A stretch of 64,000 bases of DNA, from assembly GCF_963678635.1 (NCBI RefSeq), contig NC_087064.1, forward strand, positions 40,088,530 through 40,152,529, read 5' to 3'. Positions 54,201 to 64,000 of this stretch are shown here, piece by piece (the first letter of the stretch is position 1; each line of letters begins with the position of its first letter). The position numbers and the translations under genes were made by a program. A model generated the notes under the pieces. The model made no database searches and was not told the origin of the DNA. It saw nothing but the letters and a program-made list of their open reading frames with translations. This DNA is from Symsagittifera roscoffensis. Lineage: Eukaryota > Xenacoelomorpha > Acoela > Convolutidae.

Positions 54201-57060
54201 TTTTCACCACAAGAAAACTTGGATCATGATTACCATCACTGAAGTCAGCATTTTCTAATGACCTAAAATCATGAGTGGTTTGTAAACTGTCACGTAGTGG
54301 TCAATCTCTTCAACATTTCACCACCAGAATTGAGGAACTTAAGAAACCAGTTTCACCGGTAGGCACTCACCTTCAGCAACGCAATCCAGAGGAAAATAGC
54401 GCTCAGTTTGGAAATTATAGATAGGTCAAACCACCAAACAAAACTGTCAACACTAGAGGCAATACATATCAGGAAAGAGAAACCAGGGTTGAACACGAGC
54501 GATGAGTTTAGGAGCAGGAAGTAAACACTGAAAATTTGGACCCAAATTATTTTTGGTTTTTTGGTTCAAAACGTACTTGTCTAAATTGAAATTATGACAT
54601 AGAAATTTCCAGATAAAACAATTGAAAATTCTTCAAGTCTTTCAGAGGTTAAAAGAATTTTAATCTAAATTTTAATTTTAGAAGTCAACTGTGATTGGCG
54701 AATTCCTTAACATGATGGCTTAGAAACAAAGTTTAAGTGAACTATTGTAAATAACATTTGTAAATTGATGTTTTATCGTCACTTAAGTTAGTTTATTGTA
54801 AAAATCTTGACGATTCACATTGTTGCGACAATATTTGAAATTTACTCTTTTATCAAATATCTCGACAATAACGTTAGATCTCAAAATAGGTCGATAATTG
54901 GCCCTTGGTAAAGACAGGTCATGTTTGTAACGTTCTCTTTCGTTTTTGATGTACTGAAGCAAATAACTTAATGACTTATGTTTCGAAGTGTTTTTGACAC
55001 TGATTATACCTTTGCAGAGTCTAAATTTTTCAGACTATTTGAATTTCGATCCAAAAAAAAACAGTCAATTTCAGACCCAATTCATCTGTTTTTCTAAGGA
55101 TAATAAGGAAGCATTGTACATATGTCGATTAAATAGTGATGAATAACTGTGAATAATAGTGAAAGTTATCTGGGAAAAATTTTCAAGAGGGAATTAACTT
55201 TGACATGTTAATTATTCCGCTCCACGGGGTATCAGCGGAAATGTGACAGCTCCTCACGGTTGATTACTTTTATATCCCACTTAATCTTTTATTCCCCAGG
55301 TTATCTGGAGAACGGATGACAGCTTCATTATACTTATCAATTTTATTACTTATTTTATATTCTTTCACATAATTATCCCACGATCATGTGACAGATGCAT
55401 ATTAGCAATTTCTCACAGAGTTATTGAAGCGTGAGTTTTTTTCCTAACAGAATAAAATTTAAAATTTTTATGAAAATTTGAATTACATCCAATCAAAATA
55501 GCATGAACATAGCATCAAAATAGCATGAACAAAATAGCATGGCGTCAGACGCCCTGTGCAAAATCATAGAGGGTTAGGGCAAGCCCTTGGATAGTGAGAT
55601 GAGTTCATCAACTCAATCATCAAGGGAGGTGAAGCTCTGAATGCTGACGGTGCAAAAAAGAGGTTACAAAAGCCAATATTTTAGTAGGTGATGAATTTTA
55701 ACCAAATTTCAAGTAGTTTTCACCACAAGAAAACTTGGATCATGATTACCATCACTGAAGTCAGCATTTTCTAATGACTTAAAATCAAGAGTGGTTTGTA
55801 AACTGTCACGTAGTGGTCAATCTCTTCAACATTTCACCACTAGAATTGAGGAACTCAAGAAACCAGTTTCACCGGTAGGCACTCACCTTCAGCAACGCAA
55901 TCCAGAGGAAAATAGCGCTCAGTTTGGAAATTATAGATAGGTCAAACCACCAAACAAAACTGTCAACACTAGAGACAATAAATATCAGGAAAGAGAAACC
56001 GGGGTTGAACACGAGCAATGAGTTTAGGAGCAGGAAGTAAACACTGAAAATTTAGACCCAAATTATTTTTCGTTTTTTGGTTCAAAACGTACTTGTATAA
56101 ATTGAAATTATGACATAGAAATTTCCAGATAAAACAATTGAAAATTTCTTCAAGTCTTTCAGAGGTTAAAAGAATTTTAATCTAAATTTTAATTTTAGAA
56201 GTCAACTGTGATTGGCGAATTCCTTAACATGATGGCTTAGAACCAAAGTTTAAGTGAACAATTGTAAATAACATTTGTAAACTGATGTTTTATCGTCACT
56301 TAAGTTAGTTTACTGTAAAAATACTGATGATTCACATTGTTGCGACAATATTTGAAAGTTTTTTTTATCAAATATCTTGATAATAATGTTAGATTTCAAA
56401 ATAATTTGATAATTGGCCCTTGCTAAGGACAGGTCATGTTTGAAAGGTTCTCTTTCGTTTTTGATGTACTGAAGCAAATAACTTAATGACTTATGTTTCG
56501 AAGTGTTTTTGACACTGATTATACCTTTGCAGAGTCTAAAATTTTCAGACTACTTGAATTTCGATCCAGAAAAACACTCAATTTAAGACCAAATTCATCT
56601 GTTTTTCTAAGGATAAAAATGAAGCATTGTACATATGTCGAGTAAATAGTGATGAATAACTGTGAATAATAGTGAAGGTTATCTGGGAAAATTTTTCAAG
56701 AGAGAATTATCTTTGACACGTTAACTATTCTGCTCCACGGGATATCAGCGGAATTTGGACAGCTCCTCACGGTTGATTACTTTTATATCCCACTTAATCT
56801 TTTATTCTCCAGGTTATCTGGAGAACGGATGACAGCTCCATTAAATTTATCAAATTTATTTCTTATTTTACCTTTTTTCACATAATTATCCTACGATCAT
56901 GTGACAGATGCATATTAGCAATTCCCCACAGAGTTATTGAAGCGTGAATTTTTTTCCTGACAGAATAAAACTTTTATTTTTTATAAAAATTTGAAATACA
57001 TCCAATCAAAATTGCATGAACTTTTCAATGAAACTAAGATAAAAATATGCAAAAATTTTC
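50940..57060 (+). repeat. Array of Penelope 3'-end repeats
   Basis: Successive units begin near 50,940, 52,105, 54,010 and 55,530; full units are about 1.5 kb. Each runs from the GIY-YIG remnant through the 3' tail. A marker, GGCGTCAGACGCCCTGTGC (one base different in the first copy), lies at 52,121, 54,026 and 55,542. Unit two contains a further partial duplication of about 420 bp (52,620-53,045 repeated at 53,046-53,470). Short AAAATAGCATGAACA repeats mark several unit borders. No gene other than the decayed endonuclease pieces. Confidence 0.8.
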
Positions 57061-57599
57061 ACGTTTCGACCAATCAGATAATTTTATCCAGTTCTCATTT
57101 TTACCTCAACTTGTTCATTTATTCTGTAACATTTCTTGCTTCTATTAATTTTAGTTCTCTTTTATCACTTTGCCCTAATCTTCGAAAAACTCTTTGAAAT
57201 TTTTGAAATTTTCCAAAAAATATAATCCAAATTTTTCAATTGATCTGCCACTGTAAGAGTTTACACTGAGAAATATATAGTATTAGAATTAGTATTATAT
57301 ATAGTTTTTCTGTCTGATATTTTTGTGTGATAATTTTTCTATCTTTCTCAGAGTAAATTTCTAAGAATATAATACAATTATTAGAAGTTGATTACAATTT
57401 TCGTAAAATTGTCTTTTCTATCGTTATTTCTTTCAATTGATGGACCACAACATTCATATTCCACCATCATTTTCCGTGTTTCTCGCCAAAAAGTTAGTTG
57501 CCAGGATGATTTTTCTAAAAAATAGAAATTAAATAGTTAAATTACATAAATAATCAAACAACTCACTACATCGTATAGTAAACTCACTGCAAAAAATTA
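57061..57599. repeat. Diverged copy of the border sequence at 45,370-45,900
   Basis: Matches the end of the Penelope tail and the start of the 0.87 kb unit at lower similarity (stretches such as CTTTCTCAGAGTAAA and TTTCCGTGTTTCTCGCCAAAA). No coding sequence supported. It links the repeat array to the Polinton remnant. Confidence 0.6.
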
Positions 57600-58030
57600 C
57601 ACTTACAAATAAAAAATGTGCTAATCAAAATTACTGATGAAATTCAAAACATACACATCATAAAAATTATTCCTGTTCTTCTGGAAGTATTTAAAAAGCA
57701 GAAATGCTGAACAAATTGAGTAAAATTTACACAAAATATCAGTTTTTTGGTAGATTTCGAGAAACCATTCGTCGATACTTTTTGTCAAGAAGGCGTAAAT
57801 TGTTCTTCTTCTACCCAACGAATCAGCAAATTAGTAACTTTTATCAAGTCGAAAAATTTTGATCCAGTGTTATCCTCTATCATTGCTTGGGGCTGAATAA
57901 ATAATTGCCAAAGAGTATTTTGTTAGTTGAGGTACTGTTTCCGAAGGGTAAGACACCATGTACTTGAACCTGAGCTCTGGAATTTTTTCAATAATTTGCA
58001 AAAGTGAAAAATTATTCAACTCTGCAATTG
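57600..58030 (-). pseudogene. Adenain-like cysteine protease of a Polinton remnant
   Basis: Read on the minus strand in more than one frame. The N-terminal piece has the spaced residues seen in the array copies (Y-P-S...P and the His region, here with stops). The piece from 57,818 has a D-S-L-G-type start, then a C-terminal part with I-L-C-K-F-Y-S-I-C-S-A-F-L-L-F, where the family has the catalytic Cys. Such proteases mature capsid proteins in Polintons and adenoviruses. It lies just downstream of the capsid-like gene, a usual neighbour. Broken by frameshifts. Confidence 0.5.
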
Positions 58031-58332
58031 TAAGCCCTTACATCTAAAAACAAAGAATTGATAGTTTGATAAGGTATTTTGAGATAAAAAAGGAAAGGTT
58101 AATGTTTTACATACATTTAGGTATTGAATCAACAAAGTCCCATACACGAACCTTTTTAGTGGGCAAAGGTTATTGAACACTGTTTTACAGTCTAGGTTGA
58201 CGAAGTGTTTCGGGTTTTCAACTAAACAGCTTTCAATCTCTTTTTTTTCTGGAGTTTTAGATATATAGTGCAGAGACAGAAACGATGGAAAATCCCAAAA
58301 AAATTACAATATTTTTATAGGAACCTGAAAAC

Positions 58333-59800
58333 TCAAAAAAAATAAACATTTTTAGCGACTGTTCCGAGTTTGTCAATTTGAATGTTTGATAGTTTTTCTC
58401 CCAAGACTATCACTTCCGTTACTTGCTCTGAGGGAAATTGGAAAAACATTTCTAATCTCAAGTCTTCTCCACTAAGTTCTGGATAATGAAACTGTTCAGC
58501 TGCAACCTGTTGTGAAATCAAGTCGAAAAGAGAATTAGTGATTTAAAAATTTTTCATAAACTGCATTGCTTTCATTGTTGTAACATAAGGGTGACAAGGA
58601 GAAGTTGTAGGTAATGAAATAATTGCTCTTCCAACCCGAATAATTCTAAGCTCTTTCAAATGAAATTGATGATAACTGAAACAAAATTCACGAAAAGATC
58701 CCGCAACAGCTAAATTTGTTTTCACTGCAACAGCTATTCTTCTGATTTGGGCTCTATCGAAAACATTTTCGTGAATGAACTGGTTTCCACAAGATGGAAT
58801 GATAAAGGTTCCCTCTATAGTTTCCATGTAGTTGTAATGAGCAGGCTCCCTTTCCAGATTCATTACAAGTTTTGATGATAAAGTTCAGCTACTAAAACTC
58901 TTCTAAATTAGGTCTAGCTCAAATTATTTTAGTTCGAACGTTGGTTTTTGGTAGTAATAACCTTCCACAAGTAAACTAATCAATGGCAAGCCTGCCATTA
59001 AGTGAAAAAGTTATCCCTGATCATAAAGAACTTGCTGTATCAGTGAAGGGATACATATCAAATGCTTCCAGATATTCTTCAAAACTATATCCGTGACAAG
59101 CAAGTATTCCTTTATCTCTCACTGTCGACGAGTTGAATTCAGTCGATATTTGTGCTTTTTGAGGGTATAATCCTTTGACTTTGTAAGCCAATGTATTGTT
59201 AAAGTAAACTTCACAATTGGAGAATTGAGAATATAGTAGATTGCTTACAAAAGTTAAATAATTTGTGATTCCTCATCTGAATCATCCTCTCATTTTGCTT
59301 ACACAAGTTAAGTAATTTGTTATTCCTCATCTGAATCATCCTCTGATTTTTTCTTTTTTAAAAGCATCAGACAATCTTCCTTCAAATAATTGAACTGAGG
59401 CGGGTATCACGCACATCCAAACGAAGATTAACTTCAAACTCAATACTGCTTTCATCTAGAGAAGTACTGAGAGATACTTCTTGTGTGTAAGATGAAATAA
59501 TTGTTTCTAAATTCGGAACTTTATCAAATATCTCCCAAAGAGAAGTTGTAAAAGCTCCGTACCGAAAAGACTACTTGCTTTATAATCATTTTATTTTGTC
59601 AAAAAAGTCTTTGCGAGGCGACTGGTTTTCAAACTACTTTTTTGGGAAATGGTTCTTCTTTTTCTACGCTTTGATTTCGTTTTTTCCACCTGACAAGTTT
59701 TTTCAAACTGTTTTTGTTACAACACCTTTTGCAAATTTTTTGATTTTTTACGTCCACTGACAAACTCTGCAATATCTGGAGCAGCAATTTCAAATAAGTT
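58333..59800 (-). pseudogene. Capsid-like gene of the Polinton remnant, copy 1 (F54H12.2-type)
   Basis: About 490 codons in pieces. A Lys-rich N-terminal region (59,800-59,600) comes first, then an acidic segment (near 59,330). L-L-Y-S-Q-F-S-N-C-E-V-Y-F-N-N (near 59,240) follows, then the open pieces 58,863-58,543 and 58,521-58,333. It resembles proteins listed in animals as F54H12.2-like, which occur beside the Polinton integrase F54H12.3 and are thought to be virion proteins. Near the end V-T-E-V-I-V-L-G-E is a beta-strand stretch. Stops and frameshifts interrupt it. Order integrase, capsid-like, protease is consistent with one element. Confidence 0.55.
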
Positions 59801-59849
59801 TTCAACTTTGAGAAACCATTTGATTATCCTAAATGATTATCCTAAAAAT

Positions 59850-60740
59850 TGCAAAACAAAAAAAATAATTTGTGTAATTCTTACGGACACAAAAAGAAAT
59901 GCCTTTAATCTCAGCATTTTCTCATTTCTTTTCCGGAATTTTTCCTTTTTCAAGATTTTTGATGATGAATGTAGAAGTTTTTTTGTAGATTTTGCCGAAA
60001 ATTTAAAAATTTCATCTGTAAACCGGGGCTTGTATCCTTTTTGGAAAAAAAAATATTTTTTTCGAAATTCTCATTCTGTAACCAATTTCGAATTTTGGTT
60101 TAGTATATTTCATGAACGATTTATTATACAAATTGATAAAGAATCATTATCCTTCACATCTCTCGGAGTTTTTCCAATAGATCGATTCTTGCGACAGTTC
60201 AATGCAAAAACAAATTGCTGCAATTTGGAAAAGATTTTTACAGCTTGATCAACATTGTAACGACATTTTATATAATTTAAAGACTGAATAACTCTCTCTG
60301 CAAATGCACTTTTTGTTTCACTCATTGTTGAGTGAAATTCAATTTCTTTCTCCTTGCAACATTTGAAAAAAAAATGTTTCGAGAAAATTTTTTTTTAAAG
60401 CTAGTAAAGTGTCTGTGGCATTTTTTGTTTTCATTGCGTGAACTCTGACAAATCTCGAAAAAATATCTACAGCAAATAATAAGTAATTGACACCATTGTT
60501 TTGACTAGCCAACTTGTCTACGAAAGCCAAGGCCACGCTCCAGAATTCCTTGATATATTAGAAAAAACTTGAAGTCTACGGAAACATATGATTGGTGGAC
60601 CAAATTTTGTGTAGGATGTCTTGGTTTGTAAGAAAATTTATACTTTCTATTGTGATAAGCCACTCGCTTTACTCAAGTTTTGAAAAGAACCGTACGCGGC
60701 CCTACCCCTAGAATATAATCTGTTTAGTCTTACCTTTTCA
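59850..60740 (-). pseudogene. Polinton/Maverick-type integrase
   Basis: The N-terminal part reads L-Y-S-R-G-R-A-A-Y-G-S-F (near 60,700). The core (60,536-60,339) has the first catalytic Asp in A-F-V-D-K-L and Y-L-L-F-A-V-D-I-F-S-R-F-V. About 25 residues that should carry the second Asp are missing near 60,370. The third motif follows with F-A-E-R-V-I-Q-S-L (60,325-60,110). A C-terminal strand with K-G-Y-K-P-R-F-T-D-E-I-F lies near 60,030. This is the retroviral-type integrase of the F54H12.3 kind. Frameshifts and the deletion make it inactive. Confidence 0.65.
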
Positions 60741-62146
60741 GATTTTGAAAGGGATCCAAGTTCCTCTGTCTTTTGTTTTGGCATTCCAGTTGAAAACAAG
60801 TTTAGGTGGAGGTTGTGTTGCTTCCGAAATAGTAGAGTAAAAATCTGGAAAATTGATGTTTTTTCGTTCTAGTGCAGACACAAAGTCCACAATAGATTAT
60901 TTTGTATCACGATTATCTAACTTGATGTTATCTGACTGACTCAGTTTAATTCTAAGAAAATTCAAAATCAAATCAATAAGGTGCTTATTAAAACTCGTTT
61001 CAACTTTTTCTCGTTCACAGCACTGTTAATAGAATCAAAAATTTCTGGTACCATCTCTTTTTTTCTTGATTTTGTTCCAAATTTTTTTCTTGGAGTTTGT
61101 GATTGATAAACTGAATACGGAATTCGGGCAAAGTTATCCATTTTACGTCAATCGTTTAATGATAAAAGGTAATGATAGATATCAATTGCAACTCATTAGT
61201 TGAACTTAAAATAATTCTTGTTTCGTGTAGAGGAGTTCTTTTTTGTGTTAACTCCGAAATTTTTTTTCGCTATTATACTACGTCTCCTTTCCGGAGGTCT
61301 CGAAGCTCTCCTCCTAATAGATTTAACAAACACTCGCTCAGACACTGAATAAAATCTTTGGGACAATTGAGAATGAGCTGTTTTCGAAGTCTTTGGGAAA
61401 ATTTTTAAATTACTGGGTGAACAGAGGCGTATTTTGTAAAGTAGTATTTGTCGAAGCAGTTCAGCTCGGGAAGTGAAGACCCGCTTTTATTAACGTAGCT
61501 ATAGACTATCCGGTCCTCACCCATTGTATCAACATTTGCTATAGATTTCCCAATGTATTAAGATAGGGAACAGGTTTCCCAATGTATTAGGATACCAAGT
61601 TTCAGATAATAAGTTCCAGAAGTTTTTTCGGCGCCCGAATTTGCCATATATAGCGTATCGATTTTGCTATATTTTAGAAGTTCGTTGTAGGGAATTAAGA
61701 ACTCATTAGGATAGAGAATAGGATTGCTAATGTAAAACGATGGTAAAACTTCAGATGGTAAGATTTCAGAAAAAATGTTTGGCGCCTGATCTTACCATGT
61801 TTTAAGATAGTGACTAGATTTCCCATGTATTAAGATAAGGTATAGATATCATTAAGTAGAGGGGTTAGAAATTCATTGTATTAACATAGGTAATAGGTTT
61901 CTCAATGTATTAAGATAGCGAATGGAAATGTTTCAGTTTGATGGTAAGAGAATGGTACGAAAAACGTTTTGTTTTTGGACTTTGTGTGGAAATGTGTAGT
62001 TTTTTCGCGAAAACATCGGCACGCGTTTTGTAATTTTTGTGTGTTACGTGTAGATTGTGTATTGAAGGTGTTTTGTTTCTCTGGTTTATGGTAAGTCAAT
62101 AGTAGGATGTTCAAAAACTTGGAATATCTATCAAAAAATTGAAACT
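60741..62146. other. AT-rich stretch with a dispersed short repeat
   Basis: Short coding-like pieces on the minus strand continue the integrase N-terminal direction up to about 61,140. From 61,530 to 61,930 a degenerate motif of the form CCCAATGTATTAAGATA with GGTTTC between occurs six or more times. No gene supported. The motif block may be part of an element terminus. Confidence 0.45.
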
Positions 62147-64000
62147 GATAGTTTGATAAGATTTTTTGAGATAAAAAAAGAAAGACTAATGTTTTACACA
62201 CATTTAGGTATTGAATCAACAAAGTCCCATACACGAACCTTTTGTAGTGGGCAAAGGTTATCACTTTTTTACAGTCTAGGCTGACGAAGTGTCTCGGGTT
62301 TTCAACTAAACAGGATTCATTCTCTATTTTTTCTGGAGTTTTAGCTCTAAAGAAAAACCAGATTTATAGTACAGAGACAGAAACGATGGAAAGTCCCAAA
62401 AAAGTTACAATATTTTTATAGTAACCTGAAAACTCAAAAAAAATTAACATTTTTGGCGACTGTTCTGAATTTGTCAGTTTGAATATTTGATATTTTTTTC
62501 TCCCAAGACTATCACTTCCGTTACTTGCTCTGAGGGAAATTGGAAAAACATTTCTAATCTCAAGTTTTCTCCACTAAGTTCTGGATAAGGAAACTGTTCA
62601 GCTGCACCCTGTAGTGAAGTCAAGTCGAAAAATAGAATTAGTGATTTTAAAAATCTTTCATAAACTGCATTGCTTTCATTGTTGTAACATAAATGCGACA
62701 AGGAGAAGTTGTATCTAATGAAATAATTGCTCTTCCAACCGGAATAATTCTAAGCTCTTTCAAATGAAATTGATGATAACTGAAACAAAATTCTCGAAAA
62801 GATCCCACAACAGCTAAATTTGTTTTCACTGCAACAGCTATTCTTCTGATTTGGGCTCTATCGAAAACATTTTCGTGAATGAACTGGTTTCCAGAAGATG
62901 GAATGATAAAGGTTCCCTCTATAGTTTCCATGTAGTTGTAATGAGCATGCTCCCTTTCCAGATTCATTACAAGTATTGATGATTAAGTTCAGCTACTAAA
63001 ACTCTTCTAAATTAGGTCTAGCTCAAATTATTTTAGTTCGAACGTTGGTTTTTGGTAGTAATAACCTTCCACAAGTAAAAAAATCAATGGCAAGCCTTCC
63101 ATTAAGTGAAAAAGATATCCCTGATCATAAAGAACTTGCTCTATCAGTGAACGGATACATATCAAATGCTTCCGGGTGTTCTTCAAAACTATATCCGTGA
63201 CAAGCAAGTATTCCTTTACCACTCACTGTCCACGAGTTGAATTCAGTCGATATTTGTGCTTTTTAAGTGTATAATCCATTGGCGTTTTAAACCAATGTAA
63301 TGTTAAAGTAAACTTCACAATTGGAGAATAGAGAATTTAGTAGATTGCTTACATAAGTTAAGTAATTTGTGATTCCTCATCTGAATCATCCTCTGATTAT
63401 GCTTACATGAGTTAAGTAATTTGTGATTCCTCATCTGAATCATCCTCTGATTTTTCTTTTTTAAAAGCATCAGACAATCTTCCTTCGAAAAATTGAACTG
63501 AGGCGGGTATCACGCACATCCAAACGAAGATTAGTCCAAAGTCCGTCTCAACTTCAAACTCAATACTGCTTTCATCTAGAGATGTACTGGGAAATAATTC
63601 TTGCGTGTAACATGAAATCATTGTTTCCAAATTTTGGACTTTATCAAAAATCTCCCAAAAAGAATTTGTAAAAGCTCCGTACCGAAAAGACTACTTTGCT
63701 TTATAATCATTTTAACTTGTCAAAAAAGTCTTTGCGAGGCGACTGGTTTTCGAACTACTTTTTCGGGAAATGGTACTTCTTTTTCTACGCTTGGACTTTT
63801 TTCACCTCTCAAGTTTTTTCAAACTATTTTGTTACAACACCTTTTGCAAATTTTTTGATTTTTTACGTCCACTGACAAACACTTCAATATCTGGAGCAGC
63901 AGTTTCAAATAAATTTTCAACTTTGAAAAACCATTTCGTATGAAGTATAAATCAAAAACGATAAACCTAAATATTGCAAAACAAAAGAACAACTTGTGTA
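62147..64000. repeat. Duplicate of the Polinton segment 58,059-59,876
   Basis: Aligns over its whole length with 58,059-59,876 at an offset of 4,088-4,104 bp and roughly 95% similarity by eye, in the same orientation. It reaches the right edge of the window. The protease part is not included to its left, so the duplicated piece starts just after the capsid-like gene. Confidence 0.85.
62474..63910 (-). pseudogene. Capsid-like gene of the Polinton remnant, copy 2 (F54H12.2-type)
   Basis: Second copy of 58,333-59,800. Open pieces are 63,630-63,412 (an N-terminal part ending in an acidic D-D-S-D-E-E run), 62,967-62,647 and 62,701-62,474. It has the F-D-R-A-Q-I-R-R-I and Y-V-T-T-M-K-A-M-Q-F stretches of copy 1. 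It keeps about ten codons lost in copy 1 near 59,420, and lacks copy 1's repeated CTCATCTGAATCATCCTCT unit arrangement. Damaged by stops between the pieces. Confidence 0.55.

Noticed and set aside
45612-57060. CRISPR-like or telomeric repeat array
   Set aside because: Periods are 0.87 and 1.5 kb with element coding remnants; no short repeat-spacer pattern. The string GGGTTAGGG is isolated, not repeated head to tail.
59575-60248. Plus-strand ORFs rich in Phe
   Set aside because: They are antisense to the capsid-like gene and integrase. The Phe content reflects Lys/Glu codons on the coding strand.

Overview
The window reads as a repeat-rich, AT-rich stretch of an animal genome, most likely an invertebrate. 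No ordinary single-copy host gene, tRNA or rRNA is recognisable. Nearly everything supported is transposable-element sequence from four families, often nested, tandemly duplicated or broken. The evidence for an animal is the mix of Ty3-type LTR elements (one with an env-like gene), Penelope-like elements, a Polinton/Maverick remnant and a GT-AG intron. The species cannot be named from the sequence.

Region 1 (1-17,788) is dominated by a minus-strand LTR retroelement, here called the macro element. Its near-complete copy spans about 6,608-17,788. In its own 5'-3' direction it holds: 5' LTR (16,894-17,788), primer-binding site, gag (16,671-15,283), a canonical -1 slippery heptamer, pol (protease, an OARD1-like ADP-ribose macro domain, RT; RNase H and integrase deleted), a two-exon gene on the opposite strand (11,397-12,094), an env-like glycoprotein gene (10,920-8,591), an accessory gene that looks like a transactivator (8,547-7,789), and the 3' LTR (6,608-7,503). 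A second truncated 3' half lies at 508-3,948, with another fragment at 1-507.

Region 2 is a plus-strand Ty3-type element that was split by the macro element. Gag and protease lie left (3,949-6,607); RT, RNase H and integrase lie right (17,789 onward). The RT-integrase part was then tandemly duplicated (3,823 bp, nearly identical copies). Downstream of pol are more ORFs in duplicated blocks (26,123-34,500). One encodes an N-terminal domain, a coiled coil and an SGNH/GDSL hydrolase. Further unrecognised ORFs run to 39,456. All are damaged by stops and frameshifts.

Region 3 (41,930-57,060) holds two degenerate Penelope-like elements with a PHD-type zinc finger inside the RT, GIY-YIG remnants, a 0.87 kb tandem array, a large near-perfect palindrome (50,616-51,253), and an array of roughly 1.5 kb repeats built from the Penelope 3' end.

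Region 4 (57,300-64,000) is a Polinton/Maverick-type remnant on the minus strand: integrase, a capsid-like gene present twice, and an adenain-like protease, pieces of which also sit in the 0.87 kb array.

The most novel items are the macro domain inside an LTR-element polyprotein, the spliced antisense gene between pol and env, the acidic/leucine-zipper accessory protein, and the SGNH hydrolase ORF downstream of a Ty3-type pol.
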